The notes: a model not told the origin generated them from the letters alone. A stretch of 64,000 nucleotides of DNA from Phocaeicola coprophilus (GCA_016900015.1 JACJJM010000015.1:1-64000); one strand, 5' to 3'. Counted from the stretch's first letter, positions 18,925-27,959 are shown. Numbers and translations: made by a program.

Positions 18925-19431
18925 ATGACAACGCTCTACTTGGTACGACACGGCGAGACAGAGGAGAACGCCTCCCGCATCCTCCAGGGACACCTTCCCG
19001 GGAAGCTCTCGCCACGGGGCATCGAACAACTCCGTGCCCTGCGCGAACAACTTGCCGGCACGACCTTCGACGCCGTCCTTTGCAGCGACCTTCGACGGTG
19101 TGCCGACTCGGCATGCATCCTGACCGAAGACCGACACATCCCCCTAACCTACCTCAGCCTGCTCCGCGAACGTGACTGGGGCAGCCTTACAGGAAAACGC
19201 ATCGACGACATACAACATGCTCCCTTCCCGCCCGATGTCGAGACTGTCGGACAGATGCTGACACGGGCCGGGACGTTCCTGCGATACATCAGGGAGCGGC
19301 ATACGGGGCAGACGGTGCTCGTCGTCAGTCACGGACTATTCTGCCGTGCCATCCGTTCGGTCGCTACGGGTGTCGCGATGAAAGACATCGACCGCATGGA
19401 CAACGCCACGTTCCGTGTCCTCACCTTATAA
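18925..19431 (+). CDS. histidine phosphatase family protein
   Basis: A 168-residue phosphoglycerate-mutase-like phosphatase. It opens with MTTLYLVRHGET, the RHG motif carrying the phosphohistidine. LCSDLRRC and the C-terminal VVSHGLFCRAI complete the catalytic pocket. Members act on phosphosugars, alpha-ribazole phosphate or other phosphometabolites; nothing nearby decides the substrate. The longer frame from 18889 is rejected because of the promoter box at 18895. Confidence 0.85.
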   Translation: MTTLYLVRHGETEENASRILQGHLPGKLSPRGIEQLRALREQLAGTTFDAVLCSDLRRCADSACILTEDRHIPLTYLSLLRERDWGSLTGKRIDDIQHAPFPPDVETVGQMLTRAGTFLRYIRERHTGQTVLVVSHGLFCRAIRSVATGVAMKDIDRMDNATFRVLTL

Positions 19432-19482
19432 TATGGGAAGAAAGAGAAAAACGACATTTCACGAAAAAAAGTCAGTATTTTA

Positions 19483-19513
19483 TTTGGAAGTATAGCAAAA
19501 AGGCATACCTTTG
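19483..19513 (+). promoter_or_regulatory. promoter of the trp operon
   Basis: TTTG (19483-19486), 19-bp spacer and TACCTTTG (19506-19513): an ideal Bacteroidota promoter. The start point near 19520 lies about 27 nt before the leader ATG. Confidence 0.8.
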
Positions 19514-19546
19514 CCTCCGACAAACACTAAAAAACAATAGCAAACG

Positions 19547-19606
19547 ATGAAATCAATGAAGAATACATATTGGTGGTGGCGCCGCTTACAACTCCAGCAG
19601 TCGTAA
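19547..19606 (+). CDS. trpL: Trp leader peptide of the trp operon attenuator
   Basis: A 19-residue ORF, MKSMKNTYWWWRRLQLQQS, with three consecutive Trp codons (19571-19579). It lies between a strong promoter and an intrinsic terminator upstream of trpB. Candidate alternative pairings exist: CTTAC (19585-19589) with GTAAG (19603-19607), and GTCGTAAG (19600-19607) with CTTACGGC (19671-19678, one G-U pair), which is part of the terminator loop and 3' arm. A ribosome stalled at the Trp codons would cover the first segment and allow the second pairing. That is the classic attenuation logic with different sequences from the enteric trpL. Confidence 0.9.
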   Translation: MKSMKNTYWWWRRLQLQQS

Positions 19607-19655
19607 GAGAACAAGGCCTCGCGTATGTATTCCAACAGATAAACTATTGAAGCGC

Positions 19656-19695
19656 AAGCGGGCTGTCGTACTTACGGCAGCCCGCTTTCTTTTTA
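19656..19695 (+). terminator. attenuator terminator of the trp operon
   Basis: A stem of about 14 bp (19656-19669 with 19674-19687, one G-U) with a 4-nt loop, followed by a T-rich tract. The loop and 3' arm can alternatively pair with 19600-19607 in the leader. Confidence 0.88.
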
Positions 19696-19736
19696 TACCC
19701 AAATGAATTAACAAACAAACTAAAAACACATAGACT

Positions 19737-20933
19737 ATGAACACGTACCAAGTCAACCAAGAAGGCTACTACGGAGAATTCGGAGGAGCCTACGTCCCGG
19801 AAATACTCCACGGCTGCATCACGGAGCTACAGAACGCCTACCGCCAAGTGCTCGACGACCCCTCGTTCAAGGAGGAATTTGCCCTCCTCCTGCGTGACTA
19901 CGTCGGACGGCCCTCGCCCCTCTACCTCGCACGCCGGCTTTCAGAACGCTACGGCTGCAAAATCTACCTCAAACGGGAAGACCTCAACCACACCGGAGCA
20001 CACAAGATAAACAATGCCATCGGGCAAGCCTTGCTGGCCAAGCGCATGGGCAAGCGCCGCATCATCGCCGAGACAGGCGCAGGCCAACACGGAGTGGCCG
20101 TCGCTACGGTCTGTTCTCTGCTCGGGCTGGAGTGTATCGTCTACATGGGGAAGACGGACGTCGAACGGCAGCATGTCAATGTCGAACGCATGAAGATGCT
20201 GGGGGCGACCGTCACGGCCGTCACCTCGGGCAATATGACCCTCAAGGACGCTGTCAATGAGGCCATACGCGACTGGTGTTGCCATCCGGAGGATACGTAC
20301 TACGTCATCGGATCGACCGTCGGACCGCACCCGTATCCAGACCTCGTCGCACGCCTCCAATCCGTCATCAGCGAGGAAATCAGACGGCAACTCCTCGAAC
20401 ACGAGGGGCGCGACTATCCGGACTATCTCATGGCCTGCATCGGAGGCGGAAGCAATGCTGCCGGAACCATCTACCACTACCTCGACGACACACGTGTGAA
20501 CATCGTGCTGGCTGAAGCCGGAGGACTGGGCATCGAGACGGGACAATCCGCCGCTACCATCAACCTCGGACGCATGGGCGTCCTACACGGCTCACGGACA
20601 CTCGTCATGCAGGACGCCGACGGACAGGTCCTCGAACCGTACTCTATCTCGGCCGGACTGGACTATCCGGGCATCGGACCTATGCACGCTAACCTGGCCG
20701 CACGCCACCGCGCCACCGTCCTGGCCGTAAACGATGACGAAGCACTCCGCGCTGCATACGAACTCACCCGCCTGGAGGGCATCATTCCCGCCCTGGAGTC
20801 GGCCCACGCACTCGGCGCATTGCCCAAGCTCAAATTCTGCCCGACTGACATCGTCGTCCTGACCGTGTCGGGACGAGGCGACAAGGATATTGAAACCTAT
20901 CTGGCACATATGCCCAATCAATCCGCATCATGA
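19737..20933 (+). CDS. trpB: tryptophan synthase beta subunit
   Basis: A 398-residue PLP enzyme condensing indole with serine. The N-terminal [10 protein letters not shown] motif, the PLP lysine in [10 protein letters not shown] (Lys90), the AETGAGQHG loop and the phosphate-binding GGGSNA glycine loop are all intact. The C-terminal SGRGDKD is also conserved. It is the first structural gene after the attenuator and overlaps the start of the trpE remnant by 4 nt. No defect is visible, unlike its neighbours. Confidence 0.96.
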   Translation: MNTYQVNQEGYYGEFGGAYVPEILHGCITELQNAYRQVLDDPSFKEEFALLLRDYVGRPSPLYLARRLSERYGCKIYLKREDLNHTGAHKINNAIGQALLAKRMGKRRIIAETGAGQHGVAVATVCSLLGLECIVYMGKTDVERQHVNVERMKMLGATVTAVTSGNMTLKDAVNEAIRDWCCHPEDTYYVIGSTVGPHPYPDLVARLQSVISEEIRRQLLEHEGRDYPDYLMACIGGGSNAAGTIYHYLDDTRVNIVLAEAGGLGIETGQSAATINLGRMGVLHGSRTLVMQDADGQVLEPYSISAGLDYPGIGPMHANLAARHRATVLAVNDDEALRAAYELTRLEGIIPALESAHALGALPKLKFCPTDIVVLTVSGRGDKDIETYLAHMPNQSAS

Positions 20934-21625
20934 AGACATACGCATTCCACACCATCCATACAACCATCGCGGGCGACCTGCACACGCCCGTGGAGACTTA
21001 CCTCAAGGTCCGCGACCTCTTCCCGCAGAGCGTCCTGCTCGAAAGCTCCGACTACCACGGCTCGGAGGACAACCGCTCCTTCATCTGCCTCGACCCCATC
21101 GCTTCCGTCAGTATCAGCCACGGCATGGCGACCTATGTCCTCCCCGACGGGACCCGCGAGGAGAAGCCGCTCGACAGCCAATTCACCGCCGAGGATGCCC
21201 TGCGCGGCTTTATCGGCAGGCTCGATGTCACCGGGGACTATGCCCGCTACTGCGGCCTCTATGGCTAAACGGCCTACGATGCCGTCCGCCATTTCGAGCC
21301 GGTCGACATCCCCGACTGCCGCGAGGCGAAGAATGACGCCCCGGACATGCTCTATACGTTCTTCCGCTATGTCATCGTCTTCCGTGACTACCGCAGCGAG
21401 ATGACCCTCGTCGGGTTCATCGGTCTGGACGGAACACTCAATCAGGCCATCACCATTCGGACCTTCGTCAGCCGCAACCACGAACTATGGTTTCAGGCAG
21501 GTGGAGGTATCGTGGCCGCCAGCCAGGAGGAAAACGAATTGCAGGAAATCAACAATAAGCTCGGTGCGCTGCGCAATGCCATCCTGATGGCAGAGCAAAT
21601 GTCGTCGGGAGAGAAAACTTTATAA
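20930..21625 (+). pseudogene. trpE: anthranilate synthase component I, disabled by a nonsense codon and a large internal deletion
   Basis: The frame begins as normal TrpE (LLESSDYHG, FICLDPIAS) and ends with the normal TrpE C-terminus (GFIGLDGTLNQAITIRTFVS, WFQAGGGIVA, NNKLGALRNAI). Codon 113 is TAA (21266-21268), in the sequence GLYG-stop-TAYDAVRHFE, where functional enzymes have an aromatic residue. In addition, the text jumps from the FRYVIVFRDYRSEMTLV region to GFIGLDG near position 21417. The central chorismate-binding core, about 240 residues including the SPE and DLARND motifs of the family, is missing. Both halves are in one frame, giving 231 codons against the usual 460-470. No activity is possible. 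Confidence 0.93.
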
Positions 21626-21917
21626 CCGTAGTTTGAAAATCGTTTTGTAACCAATGCATTTAATGACGAATACGAAGAGATGATGAAAACTTAGGGGAGT
21701 TATTATGGATAAACAAATGACACGTCAGAGCTACATCGCGTAGCCTTCGCATCTAAGTCCCGTATCGAGCCTACCAAAGATACGTACTTAGGCTATCTCA
21801 GTACGTATATTAGACTATCAAAGATACGTACTTTATAAAGTCCCTCTCCGACTTCTTCGTAGTACACTACTGATTTATACAATAACCCATACGTAACATA
21901 TCATAACTTATCAAGTA
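21626..21917. other. trpE-trpG gap with a three-part repeat
   Basis: A 292-bp gap, unusual inside a trp operon. It contains a 15-bp direct repeat, CAAAGATACGTACTT, at 21775-21789 and 21819-21833. Between the copies lies an inverted relative, AGTACGTATATT (21800-21811), which can form a hairpin with either copy. No gene is seen. Confidence 0.55.
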
Positions 21918-22490
21918 ATGAACATTATCATCATCGACAATTATGACTCGTTCACATACAACCTCGACCATGCTGTGAAGGCGCTTGGGGCAGACACACG
22001 TGTGCTCCGCAATGACCAGTTCCGCATGGAGGAGCTGGACGAGGCCGACAAGCTCATGCTCTCGCCCGGCCCGGGAATACCGAGCGAAGCGGGACTGCTT
22101 ATGGACGTCATCCGGATGTATGCCGGACGGAAACCCATCCTGGGCATTTGCCTTGGCGAACAGGCCATCGGCGAAGTCTATGGCGCAAGGCTGACAAACC
22201 TGGAGACTGTGTACCACGGCGTGCAGACGAACGTCCGTCTTGCGCCGGATGAATACCTCTTCTGCGGGTTGCCATCGGAAATCGCCGTCGGACGCTACCA
22301 CTCCTGGGTCGTCAGCCGTCAGGGATTGCCCCCGTGTCTGGAGGTGACGGCCACCAGCCCCGAAGGATATATCATGGCGCTGCGTCACCGCTCGCTCGAT
22401 GTGTGTGGCGTGCAGTTCCACCCTGAGTCCATCCTCACGCCCGAGGGGGAGACTATCTTGCGCAACTGGTTGTATGCGGAGCGTCCCTGA
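21918..22490 (+). CDS. trpG: anthranilate synthase component II (glutamine amidotransferase)
   Basis: A 190-residue class I glutamine amidotransferase that supplies ammonia to TrpE. IIDNYDSFTYN, SPGPGIP, the nucleophile Cys78 in GICLGEQ, and His168/Glu170 in QFHPES form a complete triad. In GICLGEQ the residue after Gly is Glu where His or Gln is common. The protein looks intact, but its partner TrpE upstream is destroyed, so any remaining role would need another synthase such as PabB. Confidence 0.92.
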   Translation: MNIIIIDNYDSFTYNLDHAVKALGADTRVLRNDQFRMEELDEADKLMLSPGPGIPSEAGLLMDVIRMYAGRKPILGICLGEQAIGEVYGARLTNLETVYHGVQTNVRLAPDEYLFCGLPSEIAVGRYHSWVVSRQGLPPCLEVTATSPEGYIMALRHRSLDVCGVQFHPESILTPEGETILRNWLYAERP

Positions 22491-22562
22491 TGCGGCGGGT
22501 ATCTCCCATACGTCCTACAGGGCATTTATCCGAAATGAAAATATTTAACTCAATGACTGATT

Positions 22563-23741
22563 ATGAAAGAGATTCTTGACAAACTATTCCAACACGCGAC
22601 GCTGTCGTATGACGAAGCGCGGGGATTGATGGGCGACATCATGGGCGGACGGTTCACTGACGCACAGTTGGCCGCGCTGATGACCGTCTTCAGGATGCGC
22701 AGCGTGACGGCTGAGGAGCTGACAGGCTTCAGGGAAGCCCTGCTCGCGACGCGAGTGCCTGTCGACCTCTCCGAATTCCAGCCCATCGACATCGTGGGGA
22801 CAGGGGGTGACGGTAAGAACACGTTCAACATTTCGACCTGTGCTTGTTTTGTCGTGGCCGGGGCCGGATACCATGTCGCCAAGCATGGGAACTATGGTGC
22901 GTCGTCGGTCAGTGGGGCAAGCAACGTGATGGAAGCCCATGGCGTCCGCTTCACGAATGACACTGACTCCCTGTGCCGTTCGATGGAAGGATGCGGCATG
23001 GCCTACCTCCATGCACCGCTGTTCAACCCCGCCATGCGGACCGTGTCGGGCGTACGCCGGGACTTGGACGTCTCCGACACGGGCATCATCGCCGAATTCA
23101 AGCGTCATTCGCCCTCGAAGGGCTGGATACGGGAGGCGGCCAATGCCGAACAGATTGTCTCCGGCTACGTGCGCGGGGGAGCTTCGGCCCTGTCTGTGCT
23201 GACGGACGCTCCCTACTTCGGAGGCTCGCTGTCCGACCTTCGCCGTGTCCGCACCCGGGTTGATGTCCCGCTGCTACGCAAGGACTTCATCATCGAACCC
23301 TATCAGGTGTGGCAGTCGAAAGCCGTCGGGGCTGACGTCATCCTGCTCATCGCCACCGCCCTTACGCCGGAGGAATGCCTATCGCTCACCCTGTTGGCCC
23401 ATGAGCTGCGTATGGAAATCCTGCTCGAACTGCATGACGAGCGGGAGTTGGACTATGTGTGTGACGATGCCGACATGGTGGGCATCAACAATCGCTGCCT
23501 GGGTACGTTTGTCACTGACCCGGAGCATTCCTTCCGCATGGCGGAACAGTTGCCACGTGACCACGTGCTTGTCTCGGAGAGCGGCCTGTCGCGACCGGAG
23601 ACCGTCCGCCGCCTGCGTGCCGCCGGCTACCGGGGTTTTCTCATGGGGGAAGCATTCATGTCAGCCCCCGCTCCGGATGTGGCTTTGTCTGACTTTATAC
23701 GTGATTTGCGCCATGATAGTGAAGGTGTGCGGCATGCGTGA
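22563..23741 (+). pseudogene. trpDC: collapsed trpD-trpC: N-terminal anthranilate phosphoribosyltransferase joined to truncated indole-glycerol-phosphate synthase
   Basis: Residues 1 to about 170 are TrpD (GTGGDGKNTFNIST, KHGNYGASS, LFNPAMRTV, then RRDL). From about residue 171 the text becomes TrpC, starting inside its first barrel strand (TGIIAEFKRHSPSKGW) and running to a normal end (LLRKDFIIEPYQ, GINNRCLGTF, VSESGLS, GFLMGEAF). The junction near 23073 has lost the C-terminal half of TrpD (about 160 residues) and the first 45-50 residues of TrpC, in frame. TrpD activity must be gone. The TrpC barrel keeps the catalytic EFKR strand but lacks its N-terminal extension, so residual activity is doubtful. 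It overlaps trpF by 29 nt. Confidence 0.9.
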
Positions 23742-24330
23742 GGGGGAAAATATCCTCGCCGTCGAACAGACAGGTGCTGACTGGATGGGTTTCATCTGCT
23801 ACGAACGCTCGCCGCGCCATGTCGTCACGCTCCCCTCCTACCTCCCGGTGCGCTGTCGGAGGGTCGGGGTCTTTGTCAATGCCCCTATACCATCTATATA
23901 TAATAAGGTAAAGGAACTGGGGCTGGACATCATCCAACTACACGGCGACGAGCCGCCCGCGGACTGCTTCCGGCTTCAGGCGGCGGGGCTGCAGGTCATC
24001 AAGGCGTTTCGCGTGGCAGACGAAGCGGACCTGGCTCAGGTCCGGTCCTATGCCGGAGCATGCAGCTATTACCTCTTCGACACGCCCGGTCCGGGCTACG
24101 GAGGCACAGGACACCGGTTTGACTGGGACATCCTCCGCGGCTATAGCGGTCCGACACCCTTCCTGCTCAGTGGAGGCCTCGGTCCGGACAGCCTGAAAGA
24201 CCTGGCCACGTTTGCCCACCCGCTGTGGGCAGGCATCGACCTCAACAGTGGTTTTGAAGTGTCTCCCGGCATGAAAGACCCTGTCAGATTACGAGATTTT
24301 ATTAAACAATTTAGGACTTTACAACTATGA
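23713..24330 (+). CDS. trpF: phosphoribosylanthranilate isomerase
   Basis: A 205-residue TIM-barrel enzyme isomerising phosphoribosylanthranilate. The catalytic Cys lies in MIVKVCGMRE, QLHGDE is the conserved barrel strand, and YLFDTPG carries the catalytic Asp. LSGGLGPDS and GIDLNSGFEVSPGMKD form the phosphate site. It starts at the ATG at 23713, inside the end of the trpDC ORF, and ends in an ATGA overlap with trpA, so it is translationally coupled on both sides. It appears intact although upstream pathway genes are broken. Confidence 0.93.
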   Translation: MIVKVCGMREGENILAVEQTGADWMGFICYERSPRHVVTLPSYLPVRCRRVGVFVNAPIPSIYNKVKELGLDIIQLHGDEPPADCFRLQAAGLQVIKAFRVADEADLAQVRSYAGACSYYLFDTPGPGYGGTGHRFDWDILRGYSGPTPFLLSGGLGPDSLKDLATFAHPLWAGIDLNSGFEVSPGMKDPVRLRDFIKQFRTLQL

Positions 24331-25109
24331 ACCGCATTAACAAACTCTTTCTTGACCGGCAGAAACCGGTCCTGTCCATCTACTTCTGTGCCGGCACGCC
24401 CGACCCCGAAGCAACCGTTGACGTAGTCCGTACCCTCGAGCTCCGGGGTGTGGCCATGGTCGAGATAGGTATCCCCTTCAGTGACCCCTTAGCCGACGGG
24501 CCTGTCATCCAGGGCGCATCCACACAGGCCTTGCGGCAAGGAATGACCCTCTCGCGTCTGATGGGTCAGTTGGCCGGGCTTCGTCCTGCGGGCGTCAGTA
24601 TCCCGGTCGTCCTTATGGGCTATCTCAATCCTGTCCTGCAATACGGCTTCGAATGGTTCTGCCGCGAATGCAAAGCCTGTGGGGTCGATGGGATCATCAT
24701 CCCGGACCTGCCCTTTGACGAGTACATGCGCGACTTCCGCCCGACAGCCGAACGGTATGACCTCAAATTCATCCTGCTCATCACGCCAGAGACCAGCGAA
24801 GCGCGTATCCGTCAGATTGATGCCCATACGGACAGCTTCCTGTATATGGTGTCGTCCGCCTCCGTGACGGGAGTACAAAAGGATTTTGACGAAGCACGCC
24901 AGAAATATTTCCGTCGCATAGCGGACATGCACCTGCGTAGCCCCCGCCTCATAGGTTTCGGCATCTCAAACCGGCAGACATATGAGACCGCCACGCGATA
25001 TGCTGATGGTGTCATCGTAGGCAGTCGCTTCGTCACCCTGTTGGAAGCCTATGGAGGTGATGCAGGGAAAGCCATTGATGCCCTGCATGAGGCCCTCCGC
25101 CACGATTAA
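24327..25109 (+). CDS. trpA: tryptophan synthase alpha subunit
   Basis: A 260-residue TIM-barrel subunit that cleaves indole-3-glycerol phosphate and channels indole to TrpB. Catalytic Glu46 and Asp57 lie in MVEIGIPFSDPLADGP. PDLPFDEY, TPETSE, YMVSSASVTG and FGISNR follow in family order. The last gene of the operon, it overlaps trpF by 4 nt and meets the convergent ogt gene end to end (4-bp overlap). It looks functional. Confidence 0.95.
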   Translation: MNRINKLFLDRQKPVLSIYFCAGTPDPEATVDVVRTLELRGVAMVEIGIPFSDPLADGPVIQGASTQALRQGMTLSRLMGQLAGLRPAGVSIPVVLMGYLNPVLQYGFEWFCRECKACGVDGIIIPDLPFDEYMRDFRPTAERYDLKFILLITPETSEARIRQIDAHTDSFLYMVSSASVTGVQKDFDEARQKYFRRIADMHLRSPRLIGFGISNRQTYETATRYADGVIVGSRFVTLLEAYGGDAGKAIDALHEALRHD

Positions 25110-25609
25110 GGAAGGCATATACCCTCCAGGGCGAGCAGGCGTGCCTTCCGTTTGGTGCCGCCCGCATAGCCGGTCAGTGTGCCGTCCGTCCCCAGCACGC
25201 GGTGGCATGGGACTATGATGCTGACCGGATTGTGCCCGACGGCACCTCCGACGGCTTGCGCTGACATGGAGGCCATTCCTCTCCCCTCGGCGATGAGGGT
25301 CGCTATGTCTTTGTAAGTCATGGTATGTCCGTAGGGGATAGAGAGCAGGATGTTCCATACATCGCGACGGAAGGGAGTGCCTTTCAGTCGCAGGGCCGGA
25401 CGGGTCGAAGGCCGTTCTCCGGCGAAATACGTGTCAAGCCATCTGCGTGTCTCGACAAATATGGGCAAGTCACGCTCCTCACAGGCGTCGAGCAAAGCCG
25501 CGTCGTAGTGTTTCTGCCCGACAAACCAGAGTCCTGTCAGAAATCCGTCCTCGGCAGTCATCACCATCTCTCCCAGAGGAGACAGGTAGGTAGATTTATA
25601 TGGATTCAT
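25106..25609 (-). CDS. ogt: methylated-DNA-[protein]-cysteine S-methyltransferase
   Basis: A suicide DNA-repair protein removing O6-alkyl groups from guanine. The acceptor is Cys135 in IVPCHRVLG, preceded by the helix-turn-helix region (FRRDVWNILLSIPYGHTMTY) and the GGAVGHNP Asn hinge. About 167 residues from the ATG at 25609; a GTG further upstream at 25669 would add 20 unrelated residues. A minus-strand TATTTTTG box at 25635-25628 is a good promoter close to that ATG, which makes the leader very short. Confidence 0.92.
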   Translation of the reverse strand: MNPYKSTYLSPLGEMVMTAEDGFLTGLWFVGQKHYDAALLDACEERDLPIFVETRRWLDTYFAGERPSTRPALRLKGTPFRRDVWNILLSIPYGHTMTYKDIATLIAEGRGMASMSAQAVGGAVGHNPVSIIVPCHRVLGTDGTLTGYAGGTKRKARLLALEGICLP

Positions 25610-25775
25610 AGCATATGGATTTTGGCTCAAAAATAAAGTTTTTCCTCCACACAGGCAAACTGTGTTCACCTTCCCACGTTCCGGAAAAGGGATAAGTCAT
25701 GTGTGAAAAACATTAAATATACAAACAAAATGATATTTTTAAGCCTACCATATCACAGTCTAAAGGAAAAACTAC

Positions 25776-25783
25776 TATCTTTG
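25776..25783 (+). promoter_or_regulatory. TATCTTTG -7 box of ansA
   Basis: A perfect TAnnTTTG match ending 22 bp before the ansA ATG at 25806. No clear -33 TTG. Confidence 0.5.
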
Positions 25784-25805
25784 TGCTATAACTAAAATCG
25801 GCATT

Positions 25806-26846
25806 ATGTTACACACAAAACAGACCTCTGTACTCATCATATACACAGGCGGTACGATAGGAATGATTCAGAACCCCGACAATGGGGCTTTAGAGACGTT
25901 CAACTTCGACCATCTGCGTCGTCATGTCCCAGAACTAAACCAGTTCAATTACCGTATTGACTCGTACCAATTCAATCCACCGATAGACTCTTCCGACATG
26001 GAACCTTCGCTGTGGGCCAAAATCGTCCGCATCATTCATTATAACTATGAACGCTACGATGGTTTTGTCATCCTGCATGGGACAGACACAATGTCGTTTA
26101 CGGCATCGGCATTGAGCTTCATGCTTGAGAACCTGGCCAAGCCCGTCGTCCTCACAGGAAGCCAGTTGCCTATCGGCATGCTACGTACGGATGCACGTGA
26201 AAACCTGATTACAGCCATCGAAATCGCAGCAGCCAAACATCCGGACGGTACGGCCATCGTGCCAGAAGTTTGCATCTTCTTCGAGAATCACTTGCTGCGA
26301 GGTAACCGAACAACAAAAATCAATGCAGAGCACTTCAATGCATTCTGCTCGTTCAACTATCCGGAACTGGCCACTGCAGGCATACACATAAACTTCAACG
26401 AAGAGCGCATCCGCAAGGCAGACATGTCGCTCCCCCTCAAGCCGCACTACTTGTTTGACACTAATGTGCTTATCCTGACATTGTTTCCAGGCCTGCAAGA
26501 GAACATGGTGACCCATATCCTCAATATACCCGGACTCAAGGCCGTTGTCCTAAAAACATTCGGCTCAGGCAATGCCCCTCAGAAAGAATGGTTCATAAAG
26601 CTCCTGAAAAATGCCGTCAATCGCGGCATCATTATTGTAAATATCAGCCAATGTCTTGCCGGAACTGTAGAAATGGAGCGATATGAGACCGGCATACATC
26701 TGCGTGAAGCCGGCGTCATCAGTGGACACGACAGCACAGTGGAATCCGCCTTGACCAAGCTCATGTTCTTGTTAGGGCACGGCATGAGTGCCCACGAAGT
26801 GCGCTATCGCATGAACACGCCCATCTGCGGAGAGATTACAGTATAG
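25806..26846 (+). CDS. ansA: type I L-asparaginase
   Basis: A 346-residue cytoplasmic asparaginase hydrolysing L-asparagine to aspartate and ammonia. The first active-site motif is IYTGGTIGM near the N-terminus, and the second is ILHGTDTMSFTAS. TGSQLPIG and the C-terminal domain are typical of the type I (AnsA) class. No signal peptide, in keeping with type I rather than the periplasmic type II. A TATCTTTG promoter box lies just upstream, and a bidirectional hairpin separates it from the convergent S4-domain gene. Confidence 0.94.
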   Translation: MLHTKQTSVLIIYTGGTIGMIQNPDNGALETFNFDHLRRHVPELNQFNYRIDSYQFNPPIDSSDMEPSLWAKIVRIIHYNYERYDGFVILHGTDTMSFTASALSFMLENLAKPVVLTGSQLPIGMLRTDARENLITAIEIAAAKHPDGTAIVPEVCIFFENHLLRGNRTTKINAEHFNAFCSFNYPELATAGIHINFNEERIRKADMSLPLKPHYLFDTNVLILTLFPGLQENMVTHILNIPGLKAVVLKTFGSGNAPQKEWFIKLLKNAVNRGIIIVNISQCLAGTVEMERYETGIHLREAGVISGHDSTVESALTKLMFLLGHGMSAHEVRYRMNTPICGEITV

Positions 26847-26863
26847 CCAACTGAATCAAATAA

Positions 26864-26906
26864 AGACGCGGATAAGCAAGTCTCACCTCTTGCTTTATCC
26901 GCGTCT
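26864..26906. terminator. shared hairpin terminator between convergent ansA and the S4-domain gene
   Basis: A 17-bp stem (26864-26880 with 26889-26906, one bulged T) and a loop of about 8 nt, placed between two convergent genes. A/T-rich flanks are present on both sides, though neither is a strong T-run. Confidence 0.7.
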
Positions 26907-26933
26907 GAAAATATCTGCACGAATCCTCGCGTG

Positions 26934-27365
26934 TCATTCATCATCACCGTCTTCGTCGTCAAAGTCAAAGTCCAAATCATCCAGAAACTCAGGTTCTGTA
27001 AATTTATCCAAGCTTCTGCGCTCCTTCTTAGTCGGACGCCCTGTGCCTCGTGCACGGTCGACAAAGCCACTGATTCGATTCATCTCAAGCAACTCATACT
27101 GGTCAGGCGTCGTGACATTCTCCATAACTTCGGGAACAAGCTTCGCACCCACACGTTTCTCTATCGCCTGAAGCACCTTAAAAGAGTATGTGACAGGCGG
27201 CTTTCGCACCTGCACGACTTCTCCTTCCTTCACCATGCGCGAAGGTTTCACCTGAGCCCCATTGACGCTCACCCGTCCCTTCTTGCAGGCCTCGGCCGCA
27301 ATCGTACGCGTCTTGAATATGCGCACAGCCCACAACCATTTATCTATTCTTGCTTCACTACTCAT
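26934..27365 (-). CDS. hslR: S4-domain RNA-binding protein (Hsp15-like)
   Basis: 143 residues with an N-terminal S4 RNA-binding domain ([22 protein letters not shown], then GRVSVNG), as in Hsp15, which rescues stalled 50S subunits with bound peptidyl-tRNA. The C-terminus is very acidic ([15 protein letters not shown]). The ATG overlaps the stop of pth (ATGA), and a link between Hsp15 and peptidyl-tRNA hydrolase makes functional sense because both act on peptidyl-tRNA. Confidence 0.88.
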   Translation of the reverse strand: MSSEARIDKWLWAVRIFKTRTIAAEACKKGRVSVNGAQVKPSRMVKEGEVVQVRKPPVTYSFKVLQAIEKRVGAKLVPEVMENVTTPDQYELLEMNRISGFVDRARGTGRPTKKERRSLDKFTEPEFLDDLDFDFDDEDGDDE

Positions 27366-27925
27366 TTCTTATTATATTGATTCATTGTGATTGCAATGCC
27401 AGCCAGACAGAAGCTCTTTATGATGTCACAAGCCACTTCGATGCGTTCGCCCATCTGCTTCTGCTCTTCCTCTGTGAAATGGCCAAGCACATAGTCGATT
27501 TGAGCCCCCTTGGGAAAATCATTTCCAATGCCGAAACGCAACCGGGCATAATTCTCCGTCCCCAAAGTCGCAGCAATGTGTTTTAGACCATTGTGTCCGG
27601 CGTCGCTCCCTTTTGGTTTAAGACGCAAAGTCCCAAAAGGCAAGGCCAAGTCATCAACCACTATCAGCAGATTTTCCAAAGGAATCTTTTCACACTGCAT
27701 CCAGTAACGCACGGCATTACCACTCAAATTCATATATGTCGATGGCTTCAGCAACACCAGTTGCCTGCCTTTCAATGACATTGTCGCCGTCGCCCCATAA
27801 CGGCCGTCCTTAAAAACAATATTGGATGCCTTAGCCAAGGCATCCAATATGTTAAATCCTATATTGTGGCGGGTATCTCGATATTCATCTCCGATATTTC
27901 CCAACCCAACTATCAAATATTTCAT
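27362..27925 (-). CDS. pth: peptidyl-tRNA hydrolase
   Basis: A 187-residue enzyme freeing tRNA from peptidyl-tRNA that dropped off ribosomes. GLGNIG with Asn10, catalytic His20 in [28 protein letters not shown] and [12 protein letters not shown] cover the complete active site. It starts 34 bp after rplY and overlaps the S4-domain gene by 4 nt, so rplY-pth-hslR form one unit. Confidence 0.95.
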   Translation of the reverse strand: MKYLIVGLGNIGDEYRDTRHNIGFNILDALAKASNIVFKDGRYGATATMSLKGRQLVLLKPSTYMNLSGNAVRYWMQCEKIPLENLLIVVDDLALPFGTLRLKPKGSDAGHNGLKHIAATLGTENYARLRFGIGNDFPKGAQIDYVLGHFTEEEQKQMGERIEVACDIIKSFCLAGIAITMNQYNKK

Positions 27926-27959
27926 TGACCAAGGATAAAATGTTCTTTCCTAAAAAAGA

